Shown one piece after another: positions 26,373 to 35,032 of a DNA stretch of 64,000 nucleotides (position 1 is the first letter of the stretch; every line of letters begins with the position of its first letter). This DNA is from Streptomyces phaeolivaceus (lineage in GTDB: Bacteria > Actinomycetota > Actinomycetes > Streptomycetales > Streptomycetaceae): positions 7,998,001-8,062,000 of the forward strand of contig NZ_CP045096.1 in the NCBI RefSeq assembly GCF_009184865.1, given 5' to 3'. The position numbers were made by a program, and so were the translations under genes. The notes below the pieces were generated by a model, which was given only the letters and a program-made list of their open reading frames with translations, did no database searches and was not told where the DNA came from.

Positions 26373-27635
26373 GTGGCCGCCACCCCCGCGCCGCCCCAGG
26401 CGCCCCCGAAGCCCACCTGGGACCCCCGGCGGGGGCAGAACCCGCTCCCCTGGCTGCGCCCGACCATCCGGATACGGCTCACGCTGCTGTACGGCGGCAT
26501 GTTCCTGATCGCCGGGATCCTGCTGCTGTCGATCATCTACCTGCTGGCCGCCCAGGCCGTGAGCACCGGCAACACCCCGGTGTTCAAGATCGAGGGCGGC
26601 ACCAACATCAGCGTGTCCAGCAACATATGTCCGGCGGTAGACGCGGACACGGCTCCGACCAATCTCCAGCTCGACGACTTCAACCGGGCGATCGCCGCCT
26701 GTATCGACCATGAGCGCCAGGTCGCGCTGGACACCCTGCTCAGCCGTTCCCTGCTGGCTCTCCTCGGGCTGGCCGTGATCGCCTTCGCGTTCGGGTACGC
26801 GATGGCGGGCCGGGTGCTGGCGCCGCTCGGCCGGATCACCCGCACCGCGCGCGCGGTGGCCGGCTCGGACCTGTCCCGCCGGATCGAGCTGGACGGGCCG
26901 GACGACGAGCTGAAGGAGCTGGCGGACACCTTCGACGACATGCTGGAGCGGCTCCAGCGGGCCTTCACGGCCCAGCAGCGGTTCGTCGGGAACGCCTCGC
27001 ACGAGCTGCGGACACCGCTCGCGATCAACCGCACCCTCCTGGAGGTGCACCTCTCCGATCCGGGTGCGCCGGCCGAGCTGCAGCAGTTGGGCAAGACGCT
27101 GCTGGCCACCAACGAGCGCAGTGAGCAACTCGTCGAGGGTCTGCTGCTGCTGGCCCGCAGCGACAACCAGATCGTCGAGCGCAAGCCCGTGGACCTCGCC
27201 GAGGTCGCCTCCCAGGCCATCGACCAGGTGCGCTCCGAAGCGGACGCCAAGAAGGTGGAGATCCGCGGCGAGTGGGCCCCGGCGGTCGTCCAGGGCAACG
27301 GCGTCCTGCTGGAGCGGATCGCCCTGAACCTCGTCCAGAACGCCGTCCGGTACAACGTGCCGGGACCGGGCGGCTGGGTGGAGGTCACGACGGAGCTGCA
27401 GCACGGGCAGGCGGTCCTGGTGGTCACGAACACCGGGCCCGTGGTCCCGGCGTACGAGATCGACAACCTTTTCGAGCCGTTCCGGCGGCTGCGTACGGAG
27501 CGCACGGGCAGCGACAAGGGCGTGGGCCTCGGCCTGTCGATCGTCCGGTCCGTGGCCCGCGCGCACGGCGGCCATATCGCCGCCCGGCCACGTGAGGGAG
27601 GCGGACTCGTGATGCGCGTGACCCTTCCCGTCTGA
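26373..27635 (+). CDS. cutS: Sensor kinase CutS, 420 aa
   Basis: Proline-rich cytoplasmic N-terminus, TM1 around 36-60, a short extracytoplasmic sensor loop (61-123) with two cysteines, C86 and C110, TM2 around 124-146, a HAMP domain, the H-box NASHELRTPLA with H210, and an HATPase ending in GVGLGLSIVRSVARAHGG. The two cysteines are the conserved feature reported for Streptomyces CutS and could sense disulfide status outside the cell. Starts at GTG 26373, in an operon with cutR. Confidence 0.94.
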   Translation: MAATPAPPQAPPKPTWDPRRGQNPLPWLRPTIRIRLTLLYGGMFLIAGILLLSIIYLLAAQAVSTGNTPVFKIEGGTNISVSSNICPAVDADTAPTNLQLDDFNRAIAACIDHERQVALDTLLSRSLLALLGLAVIAFAFGYAMAGRVLAPLGRITRTARAVAGSDLSRRIELDGPDDELKELADTFDDMLERLQRAFTAQQRFVGNASHELRTPLAINRTLLEVHLSDPGAPAELQQLGKTLLATNERSEQLVEGLLLLARSDNQIVERKPVDLAEVASQAIDQVRSEADAKKVEIRGEWAPAVVQGNGVLLERIALNLVQNAVRYNVPGPGGWVEVTTELQHGQAVLVVTNTGPVVPAYEIDNLFEPFRRLRTERTGSDKGVGLGLSIVRSVARAHGGHIAARPREGGGLVMRVTLPV

Positions 27636-28041
27636 GAAAATGACCCCCGGTTCCGGGACGTGTTCGCTTTGCGCGGAATTTCCCGGGCGCCTGATCGAAA
27701 CGGTCGTGCACGACCGATGTGTGATCGATCACAGGGGCGAATTTCCAGCCATCTACTGAGCGTGATCATGTGGCCGTCGGAAAGCCGGGAAAATCCGGGT
27801 TTTCGGGGGTTGAGATCACGGGAAGTACATGCTGAGGCGCCTTTGATATGCAGCCTCAGGACCGTGTACGGTCCCGTTCGCCATCCAAGCCGATCACTCT
27901 TGAGGAGTCCGGTTGGGTGTCGATTGAGTAACAGACCTTGATGTGAGGCAAAATCTCCGCCTCAGGTCGGGCACAAGTCCGGCCTCTCACGCGTTACGTG
28001 CGCTGGAGACACCGCAGACACCCAGAGGGGGAGAGCGCGAC
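27636..28041. other. Leader/promoter region before the DUF4193 gene, 406 bp
   Basis: Less GC-rich than the surrounding genes. Contains the CRP-type palindrome at 27720-27733 and several TGATC motifs. An in-frame extension of the DUF4193 protein reaches 27943 but lacks homology, so this is treated as untranslated. Confidence 0.55.
27720..27733. promoter_or_regulatory. Perfect CRP-type palindrome
   Basis: TGTGATCGATCACA is a perfect 14-bp palindrome and fits GTG-N6-CAC, the site described for Streptomyces Crp. It lies 309 bp upstream of the DUF4193 start and 85 bp past the cutS stop. Confidence 0.65.
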
Positions 28042-28338
28042 ATGGCAACGGATTACGACACCCCACGCAAGACCGACGACGACGTCGACTCGGACAGCCT
28101 GGAAGAGCTCAAGGCTCGCCGGAACGACAAGTCGACTTCCGCCGTGGATGTAGACGAGTTCGAGGCTGCCGAAGGCCTGGAACTGCCCGGGGCCGACCTC
28201 TCGAACGAGGAGCTGGCCGTCCGGGTGCTGCCCAAGCAGCAGGACGAGTTCACCTGCATGAGCTGCTTCCTGGTGCACCACCGCAGCCAGCTGGCCCGCG
28301 AGAAGAACGGTCAGCCGATCTGCCGCGACTGCGACTGA
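28042..28338 (+). CDS. DUF4193 zinc-ribbon protein, 98 aa
   Basis: Acidic N-terminal half (MATDYDTPRKTDDDVDSDS) and a C-terminal zinc ribbon with CMSC and CRDC knuckles about 25 residues apart. Every actinobacterium I can recall has one copy near dut. Function unknown; it may bind nucleic acid or RNA polymerase. The start is ATG 28042 behind GAGGGGGAGAG. Followed by the 316-aa gene after 13 bp. Confidence 0.9.
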   Translation: MATDYDTPRKTDDDVDSDSLEELKARRNDKSTSAVDVDEFEAAEGLELPGADLSNEELAVRVLPKQQDEFTCMSCFLVHHRSQLAREKNGQPICRDCD

Positions 28339-28351
28339 GGCAGGGTCGGCC

Positions 28352-29302
28352 GTGACTGGCTCGACCCCTCCTTGGAAGCGCCGCTCCCGCAAGGGGGCGG
28401 ACCCGGGGCCGTACGACGGCTCCGACGGCGTGCGTGACGACGAGCGGGGCTCCTCCGGCCAGGGAGCGGCCTCGCTCGAACGTGCGTCCGGCACGGCGTC
28501 GGGGGGCGCCACGGATGAGCAGGGACGCCTGCCCGTACCGGTGGACACTCCGGCGCCGGTCGCCCGACGGCGCGCGGCCGTCGTCCGCGACGGCATCAAA
28601 CAGGGCCTCAAGGTAGGGGCCCGCAAGAGCGGTGACGGGGCCAGAGCGGGCCTCGCCTACATCACCGACCGGGTCGTCGAGATCGCCCCGCGGATCCCCG
28701 TACGCGACCTCGCGACCCTGCGTGCCCATTTCCCGGGGCTGGGGCCCGAGCAGATCGCCGACAAGCTCGTCGCGGGGGCGGCCAACGCGTCCTCCACGGT
28801 GGGCGCGAGTGTCGGGGCCGCCGCGATGCTGCCGGCGCCGCCCGCCATGCCCGCGGAGCTGGCCGCCGAGATCACCGGGGTCGCCGCGGTCGAGCTGAAG
28901 CTCATCGCCGAGCTGCACGAGGTGTACGGGGTGCGACCGCCGGGGAATCTGCGGCAGCGCAGCACCGCGTATCTGGACTCGTGGTCCGGTGAGCGCGGGA
29001 TCGACGTGACCAAGCCGTCGACGATCAACTCGGCGCTCGGCGGGCAGATGAAGCGGCAGCTGCGGCAGCAGATCATGAAGCGGATGGTGCGGAATCTGCC
29101 GAACCTGATGCCGTTCCTGGTCGGCGCCGCGGTCGGGGCGGTCATGAACCGCCGGGACACCAAGCACCTCGCCGAGCGGATCCGTAAGGACCTGCGGCGT
29201 GTTCAGGTGCCGTGGGAGGCGCTGCCGGAGTTGCCGCCGCTGGAGGAGCCGGTGGATCCGCTGGCGGTGGGGGAGCTGCCGAAGGAACTGGGTGGGGGCT
29301 GA
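28352..29302 (+). CDS. Hypothetical protein, possibly EcsC-like, 316 aa
   Basis: Starts at GTG 28352 right after the DUF4193 gene. The first 90 residues are disordered and charged. The remainder is helical: RAGLAYITDRVVEIAPRIPV, a small-residue segment STVGASVGAAAMLPAPPAMP, ELAAEITGVAAVELKLIAEL, and a short hydrophobic FLVGAAVGAVMN. The ITGVAAVELKLIAELHEVYG part resembles EcsC-family proteins, but I am not certain. Probably membrane associated. Confidence 0.65.
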   Translation: MTGSTPPWKRRSRKGADPGPYDGSDGVRDDERGSSGQGAASLERASGTASGGATDEQGRLPVPVDTPAPVARRRAAVVRDGIKQGLKVGARKSGDGARAGLAYITDRVVEIAPRIPVRDLATLRAHFPGLGPEQIADKLVAGAANASSTVGASVGAAAMLPAPPAMPAELAAEITGVAAVELKLIAELHEVYGVRPPGNLRQRSTAYLDSWSGERGIDVTKPSTINSALGGQMKRQLRQQIMKRMVRNLPNLMPFLVGAAVGAVMNRRDTKHLAERIRKDLRRVQVPWEALPELPPLEEPVDPLAVGELPKELGGG

Positions 29303-29492
29303 GCGGTCGTCGCGGACGCGGTCGGTCCGTCGGGCGGGCGCGGAGGTTCCGTGAGGCCCGCGAGTTCGGCACCGCAGGGAACGCGCCGTCGTGGCTGATC
29401 GCCGTCGCGGCGGCGGCAGGGTTCCCGGCGGTAAGAGTTCGACGAGAAAACCGCGCCGCCGCCGAGCTGTGCCGCCTGCCGGCGGGGCGGGC

Positions 29493-29963
29493 TCAGCCTG
29501 GCTGCGTGGTCGTCTTCGCGGCTTTCAGGGCGGCCACCAGGCGCTCGGGTTCCCGGGTCGACAGGTACACGTACGGGGTCGGGTCGGCCGGGTCGGTGAC
29601 GGGGATGCGCAGGGCCGTGGGGATGTAGGCGCGCAGGAGCATGAAGGCGTGCGGGTTGGCCTTGTGGGTGCGCCAGGCCTGGGCCTCCTCGCGGTCCAGG
29701 ATCTCCGGTTCGCCGAGGGCGCCGACCGGGATCTTCGCCTCGCCCGCGACCAGGGAGTCACCGACGACGCGGATGCGGACCGAACCGTAGGAACTGGCGA
29801 CGACCGCCGCGACCGCGGTGCCGCCGGCCAGACCGCCCAGCAGGGGGAGGGTGCCGAACGGCAGCAGGATGAGGGCCATCGAGACGCCGACCAGGAAGCA
29901 GACGAGCCACCAGGTGCGGGGGGCGGTGAGGCGTTCTTCGTACGGCGAGGCGGAGAGCTGCAT
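29493..29963 (-). CDS. DUF3093 membrane protein, 156 aa
   Basis: Two transmembrane helices near the N-terminus (TWWLVCFLVGVSMALILLP and PLLGGLAGGTAVAAVVAS) followed by a soluble beta-rich PH-like domain with RIRVVGDSLVAGEAKIPVGAL and YVYLSTREPERLVAALKA. Matches actinobacterial DUF3093, which sits divergent to dut in many genomes. The start is ATG 29963; no strong ribosome site is visible. Function unknown. Confidence 0.85.
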   Translation of the reverse strand: MQLSASPYEERLTAPRTWWLVCFLVGVSMALILLPFGTLPLLGGLAGGTAVAAVVASSYGSVRIRVVGDSLVAGEAKIPVGALGEPEILDREEAQAWRTHKANPHAFMLLRAYIPTALRIPVTDPADPTPYVYLSTREPERLVAALKAAKTTTQPG

Positions 29964-30075
29964 GGCGTCAAGCTTGGCATGCGGGCCCTCCCGCCCCGGA
30001 ATAGGGGCGTCCGAGGGGAAACCCTGCCCGTAGGGACGATGGCCGGACGCTGACGGACCGGTAAGGTCTGCGCCT

Positions 30076-30660
30076 GTGAGAGGTACTTCCGCGGCCCTGC
30101 GGCCCCCGGCGGACGCCAAGGCGCCCGTACGGCATCCCGACGCACCCGCCCCCGGTGAGCTGCTCGGCGCGCACTACGGGCAGTGTTTCGGCTGTGGCGG
30201 CGGGCAGCCCCACGGGCTGCATCTGGAGGCGACGGCCGGTGAGGGCGTCACCCTGTCCGCCGAGTTCACCGTACGGCCCGCGCACCAGGGGGCCCCGGGC
30301 CTCGCGCACGGCGGAGTCCTGGCCAGCGCCCTCGACGAGACCCTCGGCTCCCTCACCTGGCTGCTGCGCACCATCGCGGTGACCGGACGGCTGGAGACCG
30401 ACTTCCTGCGGCCCGTCCCCGTCGACACCGTGCTGCATCTGCGGGCCGAGGTGACGGCGGTGGCAGGGCGGAAGATTTTCGCCAGTGCCGAGGGCCGTAT
30501 CGGGGGTCCCGAAGGACCGGTAGCCGTCCGCGCCGACGCGCTCTTCGTCGAGGTCAAGGTCGACCACTTCATCGACCACGGCCGTGACGAGGAGATCCGG
30601 GCGGCCATGAACGACCCGGACCAGGTCCGGCGGGCGCGTGCCTTCGAGGTGAACCCGTGA
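30076..30660 (+). CDS. PaaI/hotdog-fold thioesterase, 194 aa
   Basis: Single hotdog domain. After a 35-residue lead, CFGCGGGQPHGLHLEA is followed by the active-site loop GLAHGGVLASALDETLG with the catalytic Asp/Glu, then ETDFLRPVPVDTVLHL and a final strand ADALFVEVK. It should hydrolyse an acyl-CoA. Starts at GTG 30076, and its stop overlaps the start of dut (GTGA), making a co-translated pair. Confidence 0.87.
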   Translation: MRGTSAALRPPADAKAPVRHPDAPAPGELLGAHYGQCFGCGGGQPHGLHLEATAGEGVTLSAEFTVRPAHQGAPGLAHGGVLASALDETLGSLTWLLRTIAVTGRLETDFLRPVPVDTVLHLRAEVTAVAGRKIFASAEGRIGGPEGPVAVRADALFVEVKVDHFIDHGRDEEIRAAMNDPDQVRRARAFEVNP

Positions 30661-31202
30661 GCGGCGGCCGTACCCCTCTCGACGTCCTGATCCGGCGCGT
30701 CGACCCCGACGTGCCGCTGCCGGACTACGCGCGGCCCGGTGACGCGGGAGCCGATCTGCGCACCACGGAGAGCCGGGAGCTGAAGCCCGGCGAACGGGCC
30801 GTACTGCCCACGGGCGTGTCCATCGCGCTCCCGGAGGGGTACGCGGCCTTCGTGCACTCACGATCCGGTCTCGCCGCCCGCTGCGGCGTCGCCCTGGTGA
30901 ATGCCCCGGGGACGGTTGATGCCGGGTACCGTGGGGAGATCAAGGTGATCGTGGTGAATCTCGACCCGTATGAAGCCGTACGGTTCGAGCGCTTCGACCG
31001 GATTGCCCAACTGGTCGTCCAGCAGGTCGAGAAGGTGCGCTTCCAGGAGGTGGCGGAGCTTCCCGGCTCGGCGCGGGCCGAGGGGGGCTTCGGGTCCACC
31101 GGCGGTCATGCCGCCGTGGACGGTACAGCGAGCGGCACAACAAGCGGCACAACGGGTGGGAATCGATACGCATCGGTCGTATCCGACCGGGAAGGACAGT
31201 GA
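30657..31202 (+). CDS. dut: dUTP pyrophosphatase, 181 aa
   Basis: Removes dUTP and makes dUMP for thymidylate synthesis. All trimeric dUTPase motifs are seen: PGDAGADLRT (1), HSRSGLAARCGVALVNAPG (2-3, with the DAGYRGEIK catalytic Asp/Tyr region), FDRIAQLVVQ (4) and the arginine-finger loop RAEGGFGSTGGH (5). After that comes a Ser/Gly/Thr-rich tail of about 30 residues with a GTTSGTTGG repeat, longer than most family members. Starts at GTG 30657. Confidence 0.95.
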   Translation: MSGGRTPLDVLIRRVDPDVPLPDYARPGDAGADLRTTESRELKPGERAVLPTGVSIALPEGYAAFVHSRSGLAARCGVALVNAPGTVDAGYRGEIKVIVVNLDPYEAVRFERFDRIAQLVVQQVEKVRFQEVAELPGSARAEGGFGSTGGHAAVDGTASGTTSGTTGGNRYASVVSDREGQ

Positions 31203-31203
31203 C

Positions 31204-31983
31204 GTGTTCGGACGTCGCAAGAAGAAGGGTTCCGCCGAGGACGCGGCGGACGCGGCGAGCGAGGCCGAGCAGGTCGACGGCGTTGCCGGGGAAGCCGACG
31301 GCGAGGCGGACGAGGTCGAGCGGGAGCGCGTGCGGCTCGAACCCGAGCCGCGGCCGGACGGGCCGTGGGACAGCACCGAGGTGCGCGAGCCCGGCGAGGG
31401 CCGGGTGGACCTCGGCGGCATCTTCGTACCCGGGGTCGACGGCATGGAGCTGCGGGTCGAGGTCGCGGGCGACGCGATCGTCGCGGCGACCGTCGTGCTG
31501 CGGGACAGCGCGGTCCAGCTGCAGGCCTTCGCCGCACCCAAGCGCGAGGGCATCTGGGGCGAGGTCCGTGAGGAGATCGCCTCCGGCATCACCCAGCAGG
31601 GCGGTGTGATCGACGAGGTCGAGGGTCCGCTGGGCTGGGAGCTGCGCGCGCAGGTGCCGGTGCAGCTGCCGGACGGCACGGGCGGCTTCCAGGTCGTCCG
31701 GTTCGTCGGGGTGGACGGGCCCCGCTGGTTCCTGCGCGGAGTGATCTCCGGGCGGGGCGCGGTGGAGCCGCAGACCGCCGGGCTGCTGGAGCAGATCTTC
31801 CGGGACACGGTCGTCGTGCGCGGCGAGGGGCCCATGGCTCCGCGCGACCCGATCGTCCTGAAGCTGCCGAACGACGCGCAGATGGTCCCCGAGGGTGTCC
31901 AGCAGGAGGAGCAGGCCGGTTCCCGCTTCTCCGGCGGCATGGGGCAGCTGCAGCGCGGGCCGGAGATCACCGAGGTCCGCTAG
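31204..31983 (+). CDS. DUF3710 protein, 259 aa
   Basis: Starts VFGRRKKKGSAEDAADAASE at GTG 31204, immediately after the dut stop (GAAGGACAGTGAC acts as ribosome site). The acidic N-terminus precedes a conserved domain with RVDLGGIFVPGVDGMELRVE, AAPKREGIWGEVREEIASGI and GPRWFLRGVISG. The family follows dut in most actinobacteria and has no known biochemical role. Soluble. Confidence 0.88.
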   Translation: MFGRRKKKGSAEDAADAASEAEQVDGVAGEADGEADEVERERVRLEPEPRPDGPWDSTEVREPGEGRVDLGGIFVPGVDGMELRVEVAGDAIVAATVVLRDSAVQLQAFAAPKREGIWGEVREEIASGITQQGGVIDEVEGPLGWELRAQVPVQLPDGTGGFQVVRFVGVDGPRWFLRGVISGRGAVEPQTAGLLEQIFRDTVVVRGEGPMAPRDPIVLKLPNDAQMVPEGVQQEEQAGSRFSGGMGQLQRGPEITEVR

Positions 31984-32009
31984 CGGCGTTCCGGCCGAGG
32001 CCGTCCGGG

Positions 32010-32042
32010 AACTGCGGGTCCGTCGTGGCTGGTCGCGCAGTT
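32010..32042. repeat. Dispersed Streptomyces intergenic repeat element
   Basis: AACTGCG (32010-32016) and CGCAGTT (32036-32042) bracket GGTCCGTCGTGGCTGGT. I recall this sequence as a very common intergenic element in Streptomyces chromosomes. It is followed by CCCCGCCCC/GGGGGCG stem-forming bases. It lies between DUF3710 and kdpD. Confidence 0.55.
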
Positions 32043-32082
32043 CCCCGCCCCTCCGGGGGCGTGGGCGTCAGGGTTGTGTCAA

Positions 32083-32115
32083 AGAGGCGGCCTCCGGCCG
32101 CCTCTGTCCATTTTG
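32083..32115 (+). terminator. Hairpin terminator before kdpD
   Basis: 10-bp stem AGAGGCGGCC (32083-32092) with GGCCGCCTCT (32096-32105), 3-nt loop, then GTCCATTTTG. It would end the PaaI-dut-DUF3710 transcript. Confidence 0.8.
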
Positions 32116-32179
32116 CCGTGATTGTTGGCCGGTAGGGTCGACGCTGCGTAGGCAGCGGTCACGGGAAGACAATGGGGAC

Positions 32180-35032
32180 ATGGGACGCGGAAAGCTTCGG
32201 ATCTACCTCGGTGCGGCACCGGGCGTCGGCAAGACGTACGCCATGCTGTCCGAAGCGCACCGCCGGATCGAGCGCGGCACCGACTGCGTGGTGGCCTTCG
32301 TGGAGCACCACGGCCGCCCGCGCACCGAGGTGATGCTGCACGGTCTGGAGCAGATTCCGCGCCGGGAGCTCGCGTACCGGGACACGGTCTTCACCGAGAT
32401 GGACGTGGACGCCGTCCTCGCCCGGCGGCCCCGGGTGGCCCTGGTGGACGAACTGGCCCACACCAATGTGCCGGGCTCGCGCAACGACAAGCGCTGGCAG
32501 GACGTCGAGGAACTCCTCACCGCCGGCATCGACGTGATATCGACCGTCAACATCCAGCACCTGGAGTCGCTCGGCGATGTCGTCGAGTCGATAACCGGTG
32601 TACGGCAGCGCGAGACCGTGCCCGATGAGGTGGTGCGGCGGGCGGATCAGATAGAGCTGGTCGACATGTCGCCCCAGGCGCTGCGGCGGCGGATGGCGCA
32701 CGGGAACATCTACCAGCCGGACAAGGTCGACGCGGCCCTGTCGAACTACTTCCGGCCCGGGAACCTGACCGCGCTGCGGGAGCTGGCGCTGCTGTGGGTG
32801 GCGGACCGGGTGGACGAGTACCTCAACGCGTACCGCAGCGAGCACCAGGTGTCGAAGATCTGGGGCTCGCGGGAGCGGATCGTCGTCGGCCTCACCGGCG
32901 GTCCCGAGGGGCGGACCCTGATCCGGCGGGCCGTCCGGCTCGCGGAGAAGGGCGCGGGCGGCGAGGTCATGGCCGTCTACATCGCCCGCAGCGACGGGCT
33001 GACCTCCGCCTCGCCCAAGGAACTCACCGTCCAGCGCACCCTCGTCGAGGACCTCGGCGGCACCTTCCACCATGTCGTCGGCGACGACGTCCCGGCCGCG
33101 CTGCTCGCCTTCGCACGCGGGGTCAACGCCACCCAGATCGTGCTGGGTGTCTCGCGCCGCAGGAGCTGGCAGTACGTCTTCGGGCCGGGCGTGGGCGCGA
33201 CCGTGGCCCGGGAGTCGGGGCCCGACCTGGACGTCCATCTGATCACCCACGACGAGGCGGGCAAGGGGCGCGGCCTGCCGGTCGCCCGGGGCGCGCGGCT
33301 CGGCCGGGCCCGGATGGTCTGGGGCTGGCTGGTCGGGACGGCCGGCCCCCTGCTGCTCGCGCTGCTGCTCGCCAACGTCGAGACCGACCTCGGTCTCGCC
33401 AACGACATGCTGCTGTTCCTGTCCCTGACGGTGGCCGCGGCCCTGCTGGGCGGGCTGCTGCCCGCCCTGGCCGCCGCCGTGCTGGGCTCGCTGCTGCTCA
33501 ACTGGTTCTTCACCCCGCCGCTGCACACCCTGACGGTCGACGACCCGACGAACATCGTCGCCATCGCCGTCTTCATAGGGGTCGCGGTGGCGGTGGCGTC
33601 CGTGGTGGACCTCGCGGCCCGGCGCACCCAGCAGGCGGCCCGGCTGCGGGCCGAGTCGGAGATCCTGTCCTTCCTCGCGGGCAGCGTGCTGCGCGGCGAG
33701 ACCAGCCTGGAGGCGCTGCTCGAACGGGTGCGCGAGACCTTCGGGATGGAGTCGGTGGCACTGCTGGAGCGCGGGAGCGAGGTCGACCCGTGGACCTGCG
33801 CGGGCAGTGTGGGGCCCCGGCAGGTGGACCGTCCGGAGGCCGCCGACGTGGACATGCCGGTCGGCGACCACATGGCGCTCGCCCTCTCCGGGCGCGTCCT
33901 GCCCGCAGAGGACCGCCGGGTACTGGCCGCGTTCGCCGCCCAGGCCGCCGTCGTACTGGACCGGCGGCGCCTGCGGCAGGAGGCCGACCAGGCCAAGGAG
34001 CTGGCCGAGGGCAACCGCATCCGCACCGCGCTGCTCGCCGCCGTCAGCCACGACCTGCGCACCCCGCTGGCCGGGATCAAGGCCTCCGTGTCGTCCCTGC
34101 GCTCCGACGACGTGGCCTGGTCGCGGGAGGACGAGGCCGAACTGCTCGCCGGGATCGAGGAGGGCGCCGACCGGCTCGACCACCTCGTGGGCAACCTCCT
34201 CGACATGTCCCGCCTGCAGACCGGCACGGTCAGCACGCTGATCCGCGAGATCGACCTCGACGAGGTGGTGCCGATGGCCCTCGTCGGAGTCCCCGAGGGC
34301 AGCGTCGGACTGGAGATCCCCGAGAGCCTGCCCATGGTCGCCGTCGACCCCGGGCTGCTGGAGCGCGCGGTCGCCAACGTCGTCGAGAACGCCGTCAAGT
34401 ACAGCCCGCCCGGCACACCCGTCCAGGTCTCCGCCAGCGCCCTCGGCGCCCGGGTCGAGGTCCGGGTCACCGATCGCGGCCCCGGCGTCCCCGACGAGGC
34501 CAAGGACCGCATCTTCGCGCCCTTCCAGCGCCACGGCGACGCCCCGCGCGGCACCGGCGTCGGCCTGGGGCTCGCGGTCGCCCGGGGCTTCGCCGAGGCC
34601 ATGGGCGGCACGCTCGACGCCGAGGACACCCCCGGCGGAGGACTCACCATGGTGCTGACCGTGCGGGCCGCGGAGCAGCCCTCCGGGCCGGGCACGGACC
34701 CACCGGTGGCCCCGTCCGGGGCGGACACGTCGGCGTCGGGGGCCGGGAGCGCGTCTGCGGCCACATCGGCGGCCCCGGCTGCCGCATCCCCGACGGCGGG
34801 GGCCGGTTCCGTGGCGGGCGAGGGTTCGTCAGCCGACACGTCGACACCGGGAGCGGGGACCGCCCCGGAGGGAACCTCCGCACCGGTTGCCGCGTCTACC
34901 GCGGCGGGCACGTCCGTACCGGCCGACACGGCTTCACCAGCACGTACGGCCGCACGGTCCGACGCGGCCGCACGGTCCGACGCGGCCGTACGGTCCGACG
35001 CGGCCGGATCCGCAGAGAGGCGAACCACATGA
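32180..35032 (+). CDS. kdpD: KdpD-like osmosensing histidine kinase, 950 aa
   Basis: N-terminal KdpD domain with a P-loop GAAPGVGKTYAM and VDELAHTNVPGSRN, a universal-stress-like domain (RIVVGLTGGPEGRTLIRRAV), closely packed TM helices (about 380-480), a GAF region, the H-box AAVSHDLRTPLAG with H624, and an HATPase ending about residue 830. It then adds about 118 residues of Ala/Ser/Thr/Pro-rich sequence not found in typical KdpD. It should sense K+ limitation or turgor and phosphorylate KdpE. The start is ATG 32180. No kdpABC is present nearby. Confidence 0.88.
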   Translation: MGRGKLRIYLGAAPGVGKTYAMLSEAHRRIERGTDCVVAFVEHHGRPRTEVMLHGLEQIPRRELAYRDTVFTEMDVDAVLARRPRVALVDELAHTNVPGSRNDKRWQDVEELLTAGIDVISTVNIQHLESLGDVVESITGVRQRETVPDEVVRRADQIELVDMSPQALRRRMAHGNIYQPDKVDAALSNYFRPGNLTALRELALLWVADRVDEYLNAYRSEHQVSKIWGSRERIVVGLTGGPEGRTLIRRAVRLAEKGAGGEVMAVYIARSDGLTSASPKELTVQRTLVEDLGGTFHHVVGDDVPAALLAFARGVNATQIVLGVSRRRSWQYVFGPGVGATVARESGPDLDVHLITHDEAGKGRGLPVARGARLGRARMVWGWLVGTAGPLLLALLLANVETDLGLANDMLLFLSLTVAAALLGGLLPALAAAVLGSLLLNWFFTPPLHTLTVDDPTNIVAIAVFIGVAVAVASVVDLAARRTQQAARLRAESEILSFLAGSVLRGETSLEALLERVRETFGMESVALLERGSEVDPWTCAGSVGPRQVDRPEAADVDMPVGDHMALALSGRVLPAEDRRVLAAFAAQAAVVLDRRRLRQEADQAKELAEGNRIRTALLAAVSHDLRTPLAGIKASVSSLRSDDVAWSREDEAELLAGIEEGADRLDHLVGNLLDMSRLQTGTVSTLIREIDLDEVVPMALVGVPEGSVGLEIPESLPMVAVDPGLLERAVANVVENAVKYSPPGTPVQVSASALGARVEVRVTDRGPGVPDEAKDRIFAPFQRHGDAPRGTGVGLGLAVARGFAEAMGGTLDAEDTPGGGLTMVLTVRAAEQPSGPGTDPPVAPSGADTSASGAGSASAATSAAPAAASPTAGAGSVAGEGSSADTSTPGAGTAPEGTSAPVAASTAAGTSVPADTASPARTAARSDAAARSDAAVRSDAAGSAERRTT
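34954..35007 (+). repeat. Three 18-bp tandem repeats at the end of kdpD
   Basis: Units at 34954, 34972 and 34990, differing only at the last base of each, encode (A/V)RSDAA three times at the end of the disordered tail. They finish 22 nt before the kdpE start. Confidence 0.95.

Noticed and set aside
27943..28041. Longer N-terminus for the DUF4193 protein
   Set aside because: ATG 28042 has a strong ribosome site and matches the conserved start; the extension is not protein-like.
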